The notes below the pieces were generated by a model, which was not told the DNA's origin, did not search any database, and saw only the letters and a list, made by a program, of their open reading frames with translations. The position numbers and the translations under genes were made by a program. Of a stretch of DNA of 64,000 nt, positions 53,631-62,697 are shown piece by piece. Origin of the DNA: Candidatus Desulfofervidaceae bacterium (GTDB lineage: Bacteria > Desulfobacterota > Desulfofervidia > Desulfofervidales > Desulfofervidaceae); contig JAMOPI010000029.1 of NCBI GenBank assembly GCA_027064585.1, positions 1-64,000 on the forward strand, written 5' to 3'. Positions within the stretch are counted from its first letter, which is position 1; every line of letters starts with the position of its first letter.

Positions 53631-54103
53631 TGCGAGTAGTAGGCATAGACTTGGGCTCGCGGCGTAGTGGTTATGGAGTGGTAGAAAGGCAAGGGCAGGC
53701 GATTTTTTGTATAAGTTGGGGGGAAATAAAACTTTCTTCTAATAAAAAGAAGTTGTCCCAGAGACTTTGTAGTTTTTATGACCACTTGGAGGCCATTATT
53801 AAACAGTATCTACCTCAAGAGGTGGTAATTGAAGACCTCTATGTCGCCCGCAATGTAAAGACGGCCTTTGTTCTGGGACACCTAAAGGGTGTAGCCATGC
53901 TTCTGGCCGAAAAGATGAGTCTGCCAGTATTTACCTATTCACCCTCGGAAATAAAAAAGGCGGTCGTAGGCTATGGCCGGGCAGATAAGGAACAAGTAAG
54001 GGCAATGGTGCAAAGGCTACTTCAACTTCCAGAGATGCCGGGCGAACATGCGGCTGATGCCTTGGCCGCGGCCCTGTGTCATTTACATACTTTAAGACTA
54101 TGA
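53630..54103 (+). CDS. ruvC: Holliday junction resolvase RuvC
   Basis: The protein is about 157 aa. Acidic catalytic residues: Asp in VVGIDLGSRRSGYGVV, Glu in VVIEDLYVARNVKTAF, and the pair in HAADALAAALCH, with Lys in ADKEQVRAMV. Resolves four-way junctions with RuvAB, encoded immediately downstream. ATG 53630 is preferred over the TTG one codon earlier; the TGATG overlap with yebC supports coupling. Confidence 0.96.
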   Translation: MRVVGIDLGSRRSGYGVVERQGQAIFCISWGEIKLSSNKKKLSQRLCSFYDHLEAIIKQYLPQEVVIEDLYVARNVKTAFVLGHLKGVAMLLAEKMSLPVFTYSPSEIKKAVVGYGRADKEQVRAMVQRLLQLPEMPGEHAADALAAALCHLHTLRL

Positions 54104-54107
54104 TTCT

Positions 54108-54698
54108 ATGATTGGATATTTAAAAGGACATCTGTTTTTAAAGACGCCAACATCTATTATTCTTTTAACCAATGGAGTAGGCTATGAGCTTGAAGTGTCT
54201 TTAAGCACTTTCTCTTCTCTGCCTGAAACTGGGCATGAGGTGTCTTTGTATGTTTATACTTATGTCAAAGAAAACGCCTTAAAGCTGTTTGGTTTTTCTA
54301 CCTTTGAGGAAAAAAGGTTGTTTGCCAAGCTAATGGACATTTCTGGCATTGGCCCAAGGCTGGCCTTAAATATCCTTTCTCGTATCTCACCTGAGGCATT
54401 TAATGAAATTGTGCAAACTGGGGATATAAAACAGCTAAAGGCTATCCCTGGCATTGGCCGTAAAATGGCGCAGCGCATTTTACTTGAGTTGAAGGATAAG
54501 TGGGAGATGCCCATAGAAAAGAAGGCTAGACCCAAAGAAGAAATTAAGTCGGATTTAATTGATGATGTTGTCTCTGCCCTGGTAAATTTAGGTTATCAGA
54601 AGAAAGAGGCCCTTAAAGCAGTGCAAAAGGCCATAGCCCATTTTAATTCACCACCAAGCTTAGAAGATTTAATTAAAGAGACCTTAAGGCAGTTGTAA
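54108..54698 (+). CDS. ruvA: Holliday junction branch migration protein RuvA
   Basis: A 196-aa protein. The OB domain ([28 protein letters not shown]), two helix-hairpin-helix segments ([36 protein letters not shown]) and a C-terminal RuvB-binding domain ([15 protein letters not shown]) are all in place. Lies 4 nt after ruvC and overlaps ruvB by 1 nt (TAATG). Confidence 0.97.
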   Translation: MIGYLKGHLFLKTPTSIILLTNGVGYELEVSLSTFSSLPETGHEVSLYVYTYVKENALKLFGFSTFEEKRLFAKLMDISGIGPRLALNILSRISPEAFNEIVQTGDIKQLKAIPGIGRKMAQRILLELKDKWEMPIEKKARPKEEIKSDLIDDVVSALVNLGYQKKEALKAVQKAIAHFNSPPSLEDLIKETLRQL

Positions 54699-55711
54699 TG
54701 AACGAGCGGCTGGTAAGCCCTATATCTCTAGTTAATGATCTAGGTGAAGAAATAACACTTAGGCCGCAAAGTCTAAAAGAATTTTGCGGGCAGGAACAGG
54801 TTAAAAAAAAGCTTAAGATCTTCATTGAAGCGGCCAAGGCGAGAGGAGAGGCCTTGGATCATGTCCTTTTACACGGCTGCCCTGGCTTGGGTAAGACAAC
54901 TCTGGCAGTTATTATTTCCAAGGAACTGAATGTTAATATTAAAACTACCTCTGGCCCTGTGTTAGAGAGGCCAGGAGATTTGGCGGCCATCTTGACTAAC
55001 TTAAGCCCTGGCGATGTCCTGTTTATTGACGAAATTCACCGTCTACACCCAATGGTAGAGGAAATTCTTTATCCAGCCATGGAGGACTTTAAGCTTGATC
55101 TCGTCATTGGCCAGGGGCCAAACGCACGGGTGGTCAAGATTGACCTGCCCCGGTTCACCCTGGTCGGGGCTACTACGCGGACCGGACTTTTAACCTCGCC
55201 TTTAAGAGACAGGTTTGGTGTTATCTTACATCTTGACCTCTATAAGCCAGAAGAGCTGCAAGAAATTATCATCAAGGCTGCCCAAAGGCTGAATGTCAGT
55301 ATTGATCCAGAGGGGGCCTTTGAGATCGCCCGGCGGGCGCGAGGTACACCTAGAGTAGCCCTTAGACTCTTAAAGCGGGTGCGGGACTACGCTCAGGTAA
55401 AAGGCAATGGACACATTGACAAAAAAACGGCCGCTGGGGCCCTTACCTTATTAGAGATTGACGAACATGGTCTTGATCCCTTGGACAGAAAGATCCTTTT
55501 AACCATTATTGAAAAATTTGATGGTGGCCCTGTGGGACTTGAAACTCTGTCTGCCGCCATTGGTGAAGAAAAGGATACGATTCAAGAGGTCTATGAACCT
55601 TATTTAGTACAGATGGGCCTTTTGCAGAGAACACCCCGTGGCCGCATGACTACCCCTTTGGCCTATAAGCACCTAGGAAAAAACATAAAAAAACAAGGCC
55701 GGCTGTTTTGA
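54698..55711 (+). CDS. ruvB: Holliday junction branch migration ATPase RuvB
   Basis: A 337-aa AAA+ motor. [19 protein letters not shown], Walker [18 protein letters not shown] (Cys where Pro-Pro is common), Walker [25 protein letters not shown], sensor [20 protein letters not shown], and the C-terminal winged helix ([16 protein letters not shown]). Drives branch migration with RuvA. The end overlaps the permease start by TGATG. Confidence 0.97.
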   Translation: MNERLVSPISLVNDLGEEITLRPQSLKEFCGQEQVKKKLKIFIEAAKARGEALDHVLLHGCPGLGKTTLAVIISKELNVNIKTTSGPVLERPGDLAAILTNLSPGDVLFIDEIHRLHPMVEEILYPAMEDFKLDLVIGQGPNARVVKIDLPRFTLVGATTRTGLLTSPLRDRFGVILHLDLYKPEELQEIIIKAAQRLNVSIDPEGAFEIARRARGTPRVALRLLKRVRDYAQVKGNGHIDKKTAAGALTLLEIDEHGLDPLDRKILLTIIEKFDGGPVGLETLSAAIGEEKDTIQEVYEPYLVQMGLLQRTPRGRMTTPLAYKHLGKNIKKQGRLF

Positions 55712-56934
55712 TGAAAAATCTTGGCCTCCTTTTTTTAAAACAATACTTTTTTTTAAAGGAAATCTTAGCCGCCCTTTCCTTTTACCGCCTGCGGCTGTTT
55801 TTTTCTATCTTAAGCGTGGCCTTGGGTATAGGCACGATAGTTCTTATTGTAGGGGCCACAGATGGGGCCAATAAAAGGGTAAGTGAGCTCTTTGAAATGT
55901 TTGGCCCAGATGCCATTTTGGTTATTAGTGGTGGGAGGAAGACTATATTAAGAGGGCGTAAAGACACCCTTACCTGGAAGGATGTCAAGAGCATCAAAAA
56001 TAACATTCCAGGGGTATATGAAGTTGTTCCTATGGATATAGATAGGGGAATTGTAAAATACAAGAATAAAAAGTGGCTTACCTCCATTGTAGGGACTACA
56101 CCTGCGTATTTTTCTTCCTGGCAGTGGTATCCCCAAGAAGGTGTTATCTTTACCCAAAGGGATGTTGAAGAAAAACGGGCTGTCTGTGTTATCGGAATAG
56201 AGGTAAAAAAAGAGTTATTCCCTCATACCTCACCGCTTGGCAAATATATTTTAGTAAAAAGGCTACCGGTACAGGTCATCGGTGTGTTAAAAGAAAGAGG
56301 AACAAGTACCGGTCATCACCATTTGGATGATAGGATTATCATGCCTATCACGACCCTTATGCAGCGTCTTTTAAATGATGACAAATATATCACCTTACTG
56401 CGCGTACGGACCCACGACGATCTGAAACAAACCGAGGGAAATATCAGGGCCTTGTTAAGGTATAATCACAAGTTAGGCCCATTGGCCCAAGATGACTTTG
56501 ATATGTTTAGTGCGGCCGAGGTCAAGCAAATTTTACAGGTTATCTCTGGCAGTTTGCTTCTCTTTTTAGGTAGTGCGGGGTTGATTGCCTTAATCGTTGG
56601 CGGTTTTATTCTGGCAAACCTCTCTTATCTCTCTATTAGACAGCGACGTCGGGAGATTGGGATAAAACGAGCATGTGGAGCAAAAAAGATAAATATCGCT
56701 GCCTCTTTTTTGTTAGAAATTCTCCTTACCACCCTTCTCGGAGGCATAGTAGGAGTAGGTTTGGCCTTAGGTGGCGGGGTTATTTTAGAAAGGTTTGGAC
56801 AGATACCTATGATCTTTTCTGCCAAGATATGGGAATTGGCCCTGGGGTTGAGTTTGCTGGTAGGGCTTACCTTTGGTCTTCGTCCGGCCTTAAAGGCCGC
56901 AAGTATTGACCCCATTAAGGCCATTAAAGGATAA
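55711..56934 (+). CDS. MacB/FtsX-type ABC permease 1
   Basis: The protein is about 407 aa. An N-terminal helix (FFSILSVALGIGTIVLIVG), a periplasmic MacB-PCD-like domain of about 220 residues (ADGA region, VYEVVPMD, VIGIEVKKELFP) and three C-terminal helices of the FtsX domain (LIVGGFILANLSYLSIRQRRREIGIKRACGA; LLGGIVGVGLALGGGVILERF; LALGLSLLVGLTFGLRPAL, ending IDPIKAIKG). Encodes only the membrane subunit; no ABC ATPase is in the vicinity. Starts in the ruvB stop codon, so it is in the ruv operon by position. Its partner follows. Confidence 0.88.
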   Translation: MKNLGLLFLKQYFFLKEILAALSFYRLRLFFSILSVALGIGTIVLIVGATDGANKRVSELFEMFGPDAILVISGGRKTILRGRKDTLTWKDVKSIKNNIPGVYEVVPMDIDRGIVKYKNKKWLTSIVGTTPAYFSSWQWYPQEGVIFTQRDVEEKRAVCVIGIEVKKELFPHTSPLGKYILVKRLPVQVIGVLKERGTSTGHHHLDDRIIMPITTLMQRLLNDDKYITLLRVRTHDDLKQTEGNIRALLRYNHKLGPLAQDDFDMFSAAEVKQILQVISGSLLLFLGSAGLIALIVGGFILANLSYLSIRQRRREIGIKRACGAKKINIAASFLLEILLTTLLGGIVGVGLALGGGVILERFGQIPMIFSAKIWELALGLSLLVGLTFGLRPALKAASIDPIKAIKG

Positions 56935-56939
56935 GCATA

Positions 56940-58160
56940 ATGCGTCCAACAAGACTTCTTTTAAACTCCATCTTACAAGTGCTAAAGGAGCACAAACAGC
57001 GAAGTATCCTCTCTATGCTAGGGGTGTTGTTTGGTATTCTTTCCCTTGTGGGCGTGGGCAATATCTCTTCGGCTATGACAAGAAAGGTAAAAGAGACTCT
57101 TAACCAGTTTGGTCCTAACTTGATTATTGTCAGGGCAGGAGAAGTGCGGGTTACGGGGCGGGGTATAAGGCAGTTCAGTACGGCCCAAACCTTAAAGTTT
57201 AGTGATGTACAGGCCATCAAGCAGTCTATAAGAGGGATAAAGGAAGTCGTGCCTATTGCTGAATTCTTTTTCCCCCTTCGCTATAAACAAAATGTTATCA
57301 ATGTCAATATTATCGGTGCTCCTCGCAGTATCGCAAAAATAAGAAATCTGGTCCTCCAGGATGGATATTTTTATGGGAAAAAGGACGAACAAAGGCGGGC
57401 CAAAACGCTTGTTTTGGGCTACAAGATATGGGAAACCTTGTTTGGTAATAAACGGGCCTTTGGGAAAACCATCTTGGCCCGGCGGGTGCCCTGTAAGGTT
57501 GTGGGTGTCTTGGCTCCAAAGGGGGCAGATTTGGCAGGCGAAGACTTAGACAGACTGGTATATATGCCCCTGCAAACAGTCTTACGGCGTTTTTTGAACG
57601 CCGATTATCTTTCGGCTATCTTTATTCAGGCCCAGAGAGAGGTAGATATTCCCAGGATTGAGGTAGAAATTAAAAAATTACTAAGAAGGCGCCATGGTTT
57701 AGGTCCGATGGAAAAAGATGATTTTAGTATCTATTCCCCTGCAGATATTGCCAAAACAAAACAAAAAGGATTGGCTTTGGTTTCTGTTCTAAGTAAAATG
57801 GCGGCTGCCATCTCCTTTACTATTGGCGGACTGGGAATCTTTGCAGTCATGCTTTTGGCCGTAAATGAGAGACAAAGAGAAATCGGCATCAGGCGGGCCG
57901 TGGGGGCAAAGAAAAAAGATATCCTCTGGCAATTTTTAGGAGAAGCCTGTGTAATTTCTTTAATCGGAGGTATATTAGGCACTGCCCTTGGGCTGGGCAT
58001 AGGAATATTGGTTAGTCTCATTGGCTCTTTGCCTATCGTGTTCGCTTGGAAAAGCTTACTTTTTGGCCTTTTGATCAGTGTAGGCCTTGGGCTTGTAGCT
58101 GGAGTATATCCGGCCTATGTAGCGGCTTCCCTTATGCCCCTTGAGGTGTTAAGGAACTAG
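56940..58160 (+). CDS. MacB/FtsX-type ABC permease 2
   Basis: A 406-aa paralogue of the preceding gene with the same layout: N-terminal helix (RSILSMLGVLFGILSLVGVGNI), periplasmic domain (FGPNLIIVRAG, LVLGYKIWETLFG, VVGVLAPKGADLAG), and C-terminal FtsX domain (LGIFAVMLLAVNERQREIGIRRAVGAKKKDIL, then VSLIGSLPIVFAWKSLLFG and ending YPAYVAASLMPLEVLRN). Together the two may form a heterodimer that needs a separately encoded ATPase. Five nt separate them. Confidence 0.88.
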   Translation: MRPTRLLLNSILQVLKEHKQRSILSMLGVLFGILSLVGVGNISSAMTRKVKETLNQFGPNLIIVRAGEVRVTGRGIRQFSTAQTLKFSDVQAIKQSIRGIKEVVPIAEFFFPLRYKQNVINVNIIGAPRSIAKIRNLVLQDGYFYGKKDEQRRAKTLVLGYKIWETLFGNKRAFGKTILARRVPCKVVGVLAPKGADLAGEDLDRLVYMPLQTVLRRFLNADYLSAIFIQAQREVDIPRIEVEIKKLLRRRHGLGPMEKDDFSIYSPADIAKTKQKGLALVSVLSKMAAAISFTIGGLGIFAVMLLAVNERQREIGIRRAVGAKKKDILWQFLGEACVISLIGGILGTALGLGIGILVSLIGSLPIVFAWKSLLFGLLISVGLGLVAGVYPAYVAASLMPLEVLRN

Positions 58161-58678
58161 GCAATCTTTGCCCCAAGGATCTTTTCCATCCTTTCTAAGG
58201 CAAAGGCATGGGCCTTGGCATCAAAGTCAGCCACTCCCCCTTTATGCACATAGACTTCATATTCGCGTGCGCAAAGGTCGCTCACTGTCTCCATAACACA
58301 GATAGAGGTGCAAACCCCAACCACATGTACAGTTTTGATCCCTTCTTTTTGTAACACCTCTTCTAGGTTGGTCTGAAAGAAGCCACTAAAACGCCGCTTA
58401 GGGATGACATAATCTTCTGGGGCCGGTTTTAACTCCGGAATAACCTCAGCCCCCTTGGTGCCTTGAACACAATGCGGAGGAAAGCGTTTAAATTCAGTAT
58501 CGTCAGGGGGATGGTTATCGGCTAAATAGATAATCACGGCCCCTTCCTTTCTCTTTTTTTCTACAAGTCCTTGGATATAAGGGATAATCTTGCGGGCTTC
58601 TTCCCCACAATAAAGGGCCCCTTCGGGGCTAACGAAGTCATTAAGCATATCTATAACCAAGACGGCCTCTTTAGACAT
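58157..58678 (-). CDS. Isochorismatase-family cysteine hydrolase
   Basis: A 173-aa protein with the catalytic triad of the family: Asp10 (VLVIDMLNDFV), Lys in VIPKRRFSGFFQTNLEEVL and Cys in VVGVCTSICVMETVSDL. The metal-binding-type segment YLADNHPPDDTEFKRFPPHCVQGTKG resembles nicotinamidases, so nicotinamidase (PncA) is the likely activity, but related hydrolases cannot be excluded. It converges on permease 2 and overlaps its 3' end by 4 nt. Confidence 0.88.
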   Translation of the reverse strand: MSKEAVLVIDMLNDFVSPEGALYCGEEARKIIPYIQGLVEKKRKEGAVIIYLADNHPPDDTEFKRFPPHCVQGTKGAEVIPELKPAPEDYVIPKRRFSGFFQTNLEEVLQKEGIKTVHVVGVCTSICVMETVSDLCAREYEVYVHKGGVADFDAKAHAFALERMEKILGAKIA

Positions 58679-58901
58679 TGTTTCCCTCCTTTCTCCTTAA
58701 AAGCCTGCGTCCAAATAAAAGATAACCCAATCCTCCTATATAAGGAACAAGCACAACCACAACCAACCACAAAAACTTAGTGTAAACGGCCTTGGTCTGA
58801 AGTCGCATGAGGTCAATTAAGGCCCAAAAGGTAAGGATGATAAAGGGCATACTTAGAATAAAAAAGAGCAAAAATGCCTTTAGATTCAGCGTAGGTTGCA
58901 A
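58671..58901 (-). CDS. Small PLDc_N-type membrane protein
   Basis: A 76-aa protein with two transmembrane helices (AFLLFFILSMPFIILTFWALIDL and FLWLVVVVLVPYIGGLGYLLFG) ending in a basic RRLLRRKEG tail, the pattern of the phospholipase-D-nuclease N-terminal (PLDc_N) family of short membrane proteins. Overlaps the isochorismatase-family gene by 8 nt. AAAGGAGGGG upstream of ATG supports expression. Function unknown. Confidence 0.75.
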   Translation of the reverse strand: MQPTLNLKAFLLFFILSMPFIILTFWALIDLMRLQTKAVYTKFLWLVVVVLVPYIGGLGYLLFGRRLLRRKEGNNV

Positions 58902-58994
58902 TTTTCCCCTCCTTTTTAGGTCTATTTAATATAGCATTTGGGGAATTTGTCAAATCCTCTTGCCATTTTATTCTGCTTATGGCAAGCTATTTTT

Positions 58995-61280
58995 ATGCGC
59001 ATTTTAACGAAGATTTTTCTTTTTATCCTTTGGCCTATCCTTTTAGGGGCCAAGACGCAACCTCCCTTACCTACCATCTCTTCTCCAGTAGAAGAGGGTT
59101 TTTTCACTGGTTCGGTGGGCGAAATAAAGGAATTTATTGAAAAGAAACAACAAGAAATTCAATCTGTTCTTACCTATTTACAAACTCTTCTAAAAGAAAA
59201 AGAAATTAGCCCTGCTAATAAGACTACGCTCAAAACAGCTATAGAATTACTTAATATCCTCCCTTGGCAATTTAAAAAGATTATTAATAAACTTTCTACT
59301 CCATCTGTTTCTGTCAATATTGTCCTCCCCACCTTAAAGGGGCCACCCTATAACCTTCAAGAATATTATCAGCTTTTAAATACCTATCAGGCCATTATAA
59401 CCCAAACAGAAGAAGTTAAACATCAACTTACCTTAACCCAAAGGGAACTAACATTTCTAAACAATGATCTTAAACATCTTTTTGGCGATTATACTGAACT
59501 TCTTAACCAAAGACAATTAGCCAATTTTTATCTGGTCTATGCCCAGATGCTGAGCATGCAGACAAGATATGCCCTAAAAAAGATTTCTACTGCTCAACTG
59601 GAAAAGGCCCTTGATCGTTTAGAGGAAACTAAGACTCGGTGTTTAGAGAAAATGACGCTGGTCTTTAAGCACTTAAATATCACGTCCGCCGATCTTAAAA
59701 AGGCTAAGTCTCTCGCCCAGCAGGCCCAAAAGGAAGAAGAAAGGAAAAAGGCGAAGATTGAAAGAGAAATAGAGCAGATTGAAAGGAATCTGGTCTTTGT
59801 AGAAATGAAGATTGACGAAATTTCCCAACAACTAAACTTAAAACAATCTGTAAAAGTCTTAAGCTTAATTAAACAACAATATGAAATGCGGCGGCTATGT
59901 TTGCAGGTAACTAAGGAAAAGCTAGAAAATGAACTTCTTTTAACCCACATAAAGACCCAAAAATTACTGTTTAGGACCCAGTGGTTACAGCTTTATACGG
60001 GTAGAGGTAAACTTGATAAAAGTAAAGTTTTTTTGAATTGGACTGACATGGCCGAAAGCTGGCAGAGGGTCCAAGACCGTTTTAATACCCTTTTGGCCCA
60101 GACCCAGCTTAGGGCGAATCTGATCAACGAAAAGCTGACAGCGGTAAGGCAAATTAAGGAAACCGAGAAGTCCTCTCAGAAAGTCATTACCAATTTTATC
60201 GTAGAGGGCAAAAGAACCCTGCGGGTGTTAAACTCATATATGACCTTTTTGCAGAAGGCAAATAAGGACTTAAAGGCAACTATTTTAGAAATAAATCTTA
60301 CCATAGAATTACTTAAGGCCCATATTCACATCTGGGAAAAGGTTTCTTTTTGGTTTAAGGAAAAAGGAGTAAAGACTTGGAAGCGCATAAAAAGCGTATT
60401 ATATTATCCCTTATTTACCATAGGGACTACCCCCTTTTCCTGCGCTACCCTAATCAAGTTTTTATTAACCGTTAGTATTGGTATCTATCTTTTAAGGTGG
60501 TTTAAAAGACGCTTATTAAGAGCACTACAGAAAATGCCTGATTTTTACTCCAGTTCTGTTAATTCTGTCATTACCCTTGTTTATTATATAGGTATCGCCA
60601 TCATCCTTACGGTTAGTCTTTCCGTTGTAGGCATAAACCTCAAACAACTTACCATTTTATTTGGTGCCCTGGGTGTGGGCATTGGCTTTGGCCTTCAGAC
60701 AGTTACCAATAATTTTATCAGTGGGATTATCTTACTCTTTGAGCGAGCGATAAAGGTAGGAGACATCGTAGAGGTTGGGGAAAACCTTGCCGGCGTTGTC
60801 AGGCGGATTAACATTCGATCCACTGTAATCAGGACCTATGATGGTCTGGACGTCATTGTCCCCAATTCTGAATTTATCGCCAACCGTGTTACTACTTGGA
60901 CTTATGATGATGATTGGAGGCGTCTGCAAATCCCCTTTGGCGTGGCCTATGGCAGTAACGTGGATTTGGTAGCTGAGCTCGCTGCGCAGGCTGCGCGTTC
61001 TCTTCCTTATACGCAAGAAGACAGAACGCATAAACTTAACGTTGTCTTTACCGGTTTTGGAGATAGCTCTTTAGACTTCCGTCTTATTGTTTGGTGCCGT
61101 ATGTATAAGCTAGATAAAACTATAAAAGAAGTGATTAGTGAGTACTATTTTGCCCTCTATAAGGCCTTTACCAAGGCCGGGATTGAAATCCCCTTCCCGC
61201 AAAGGGATTTGCATATTCGTTCTTTTTCTGAAGAAACTATCAAAAAAATAGTAGAGTGTTCTAAAAAAGGAAATAATTAG
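58995..61280 (+). CDS. Large mechanosensitive channel of the MscS family
   Basis: The protein is about 761 aa, well above MscS (286 aa), resembling the MscK/YnaI-type large homologues. An N-terminal signal-like segment (RILTKIFLFILWPILLGAK) is followed by about 400 residues of coiled-coil periplasmic region (e.g. KKAKIEREIEQIERNLVFVE), several helices, and the conserved channel (GALGVGIGFGLQTVTNNFISGIILLFERAIKVGDIVEV) with cytosolic beta and C-terminal domains. I start at ATG 58995 since the signal peptide begins there; ATG 58938 would add 19 residues. Protects against osmotic down-shock. Confidence 0.87.
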   Translation: MRILTKIFLFILWPILLGAKTQPPLPTISSPVEEGFFTGSVGEIKEFIEKKQQEIQSVLTYLQTLLKEKEISPANKTTLKTAIELLNILPWQFKKIINKLSTPSVSVNIVLPTLKGPPYNLQEYYQLLNTYQAIITQTEEVKHQLTLTQRELTFLNNDLKHLFGDYTELLNQRQLANFYLVYAQMLSMQTRYALKKISTAQLEKALDRLEETKTRCLEKMTLVFKHLNITSADLKKAKSLAQQAQKEEERKKAKIEREIEQIERNLVFVEMKIDEISQQLNLKQSVKVLSLIKQQYEMRRLCLQVTKEKLENELLLTHIKTQKLLFRTQWLQLYTGRGKLDKSKVFLNWTDMAESWQRVQDRFNTLLAQTQLRANLINEKLTAVRQIKETEKSSQKVITNFIVEGKRTLRVLNSYMTFLQKANKDLKATILEINLTIELLKAHIHIWEKVSFWFKEKGVKTWKRIKSVLYYPLFTIGTTPFSCATLIKFLLTVSIGIYLLRWFKRRLLRALQKMPDFYSSSVNSVITLVYYIGIAIILTVSLSVVGINLKQLTILFGALGVGIGFGLQTVTNNFISGIILLFERAIKVGDIVEVGENLAGVVRRINIRSTVIRTYDGLDVIVPNSEFIANRVTTWTYDDDWRRLQIPFGVAYGSNVDLVAELAAQAARSLPYTQEDRTHKLNVVFTGFGDSSLDFRLIVWCRMYKLDKTIKEVISEYYFALYKAFTKAGIEIPFPQRDLHIRSFSEETIKKIVECSKKGNN

Positions 61281-61337
61281 TCGTTTCTTAAAAACTCTGT
61301 TTAGCTTTCAACCGGCCCAAGTTGCTTTTCATAATGC

Positions 61338-61479
61338 TCATTCCAGGCCAAGACAAAAAGAACAAATAAAAATCCTATCGTTTCCTGCATCCATTTTTTT
61401 GAAGTTAAAGGCAGTTGCTGCAAGCATCAAATTGATGCTATTGTTCCGCTTCAGTTGGAATTGGACAAACGGGCTATCT
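61338..61479 (-). pseudogene. Remnant of an IS5-type transposase C-terminus
   Basis: On the minus strand the frame ending at the TGA at 61338 reads KRNNSINLMLAATAFNFKKM. The NLMLAATAFNFKK stretch matches the conserved C-terminal ending of IS5/IS1182-type transposases (NLLLAAxAFNxKK). Only the last 30-40 codons of similarity remain and the tail is unlike. No inverted repeats are visible. Confidence 0.55.
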
Positions 61480-61584
61480 GTGATAAGGTGTAAAAAAAGA
61501 GGGGAAAGATGACTATGTCCTGCCCCTCATGGGGGGCAGGACACGCCCGAAGGTAGAGGTATAATAAACTCCTCTACTAATGCT

Positions 61585-62046
61585 TTGGCCTATGGTGCTC
61601 CTTCTAAAAAAGAAGCCTTGCTTAAGGCAGAAATTGAAAGACGTAAAAAGGTTATCACCAAGCAGGTGCTGCAGATTGAGGTATTAAAAAAAACGAGGAG
61701 TTATTCGGGACAAGATAGGAGCGGTGAAGAAACTGGTGAAAACAGGTTTTACGATCAAGGATGTGTGTTTTGGTTTAGGAATTAGCCGAAGTAGATATTA
61801 TGAAGTTTTATCCAAGAGGTCAGGTGGAAATAGTAAAGTTAAGCAAATTGGCAAAAATAAGGAAGGAAAACTCAGTCAAAGTAATAGGGAAATTCTTTAA
61901 AAGATTAAAAGACCATAAAAGCGGAGCATCCCTTATGGGGTTATAGGCGAGTTACGGCGTGGTTAAGACGAAGGGATGAAGGTAAATCGTAAGCGGATTT
62001 AAGTTAATGAAAGAAAATGGACTTAGTGAAGCAAGCAGGGAGTTAT
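61585..62046 (+). pseudogene. Decayed IS3-family transposase
   Basis: Fragments in shifting frames rebuild an IS3-type OrfA/OrfB transposase. Helical KEALLKAEIERRKKVITKQ (61600-61660); KIGAVKKLVKTGFTIKDVC and LGISRSRYYEVLSKRSGG (frame 2, from 61700), the classic OrfB N-terminal; then EHPLWGYRRVTAWLRRR (about 61926-61980), the hallmark of OrfB; and KLMKENGLSEASREL near 62004-62048. At least three frameshifts and stops interrupt it and the catalytic DDE part is missing. An eight-A run near 61686-61693 may be an old programmed frameshift site. Confidence 0.8.
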
Positions 62047-62268
62047 GAGCGGATAAAGAGTTATGAGCTTGCGTGTTTGTGTTGGCTAAATTTGCTCTTT
62101 TCAACCTTTGCGCTCTTGCTTTGTTAATTACTTTGTTTTATCCCTTGTTATGGATGTTGTGGCTTTTGTCTTGCGCTTGCTTACGATGGATTTTTCAAAC
62201 AGCCTCTTTTGGGCTTTGACATTAAGAAGAAAAAATATTAAAAATAAAAACTCTAATCAAGAGGGAAA
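62047..62268. other. Intergenic, no gene recognised
   Basis: AT-rich with an overlapping open frame that looks spurious. Possibly further transposon debris; nothing identifiable beyond the remnants listed to the left. Confidence 0.5.
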
Positions 62269-62697
62269 ATGGCAAAGGTTTTTGTGTGTAAAATGTGCGG
62301 TGAGTGTTGTAAGGGAGAAGGAGGGATAAGGGTTACTTTACCCGAGATTGAGACTATGGCCAGGTATCTAAAAATAAACAAGGAAGAATTTATAAAAAAT
62401 TACTGTAAATACCAAAATGGCCATTATTATATTCGGGAAAAAGAAGTAAATGGAGAAAAGGTTTGTGTATTTTTACAAGAAAACGGTGGTTGTGCCGTCC
62501 ATTCCTGTAAGCCTCTTCCGTGTAAACTTTGGCCATATTGGCGAGGGATTTTAAACAGTGAATTGGATTGGCGCGCCCTTAAGACCTTTTGTAAAGGTTT
62601 TAACCCAAATGCAAGTTTTGCGGAGTTTGTTGAAGAGGGAAAAAAAGTCCGTCAAGCATTACTAGGAAATAAAAAAGATGAAAGAGAATATTTGTGA
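62269..62697 (+). CDS. YkgJ-type cysteine-cluster protein, short form
   Basis: A 142-aa protein opening VFVCKMCGECCKGEGGI, with CVFLQENGGCAVHSCKPLPCKLWPYW, the YkgJ/CxxCxxCC family in its compact form. TLPEIETMARYLKINKEEF is the conserved helix. Metal or Fe-S binding likely, function unknown. It overlaps pyrF by 20 nt, so the two are transcribed together. The ATG is preceded by AGAGGGAA. Confidence 0.85.
   Translation: MAKVFVCKMCGECCKGEGGIRVTLPEIETMARYLKINKEEFIKNYCKYQNGHYYIREKEVNGEKVCVFLQENGGCAVHSCKPLPCKLWPYWRGILNSELDWRALKTFCKGFNPNASFAEFVEEGKKVRQALLGNKKDEREYL

Noticed and set aside
62108-62329. 73-codon open frame before the second YkgJ-type gene
   Set aside because: It overlaps the well-supported gene at 62269 in another frame and its second half is that gene read out of frame.
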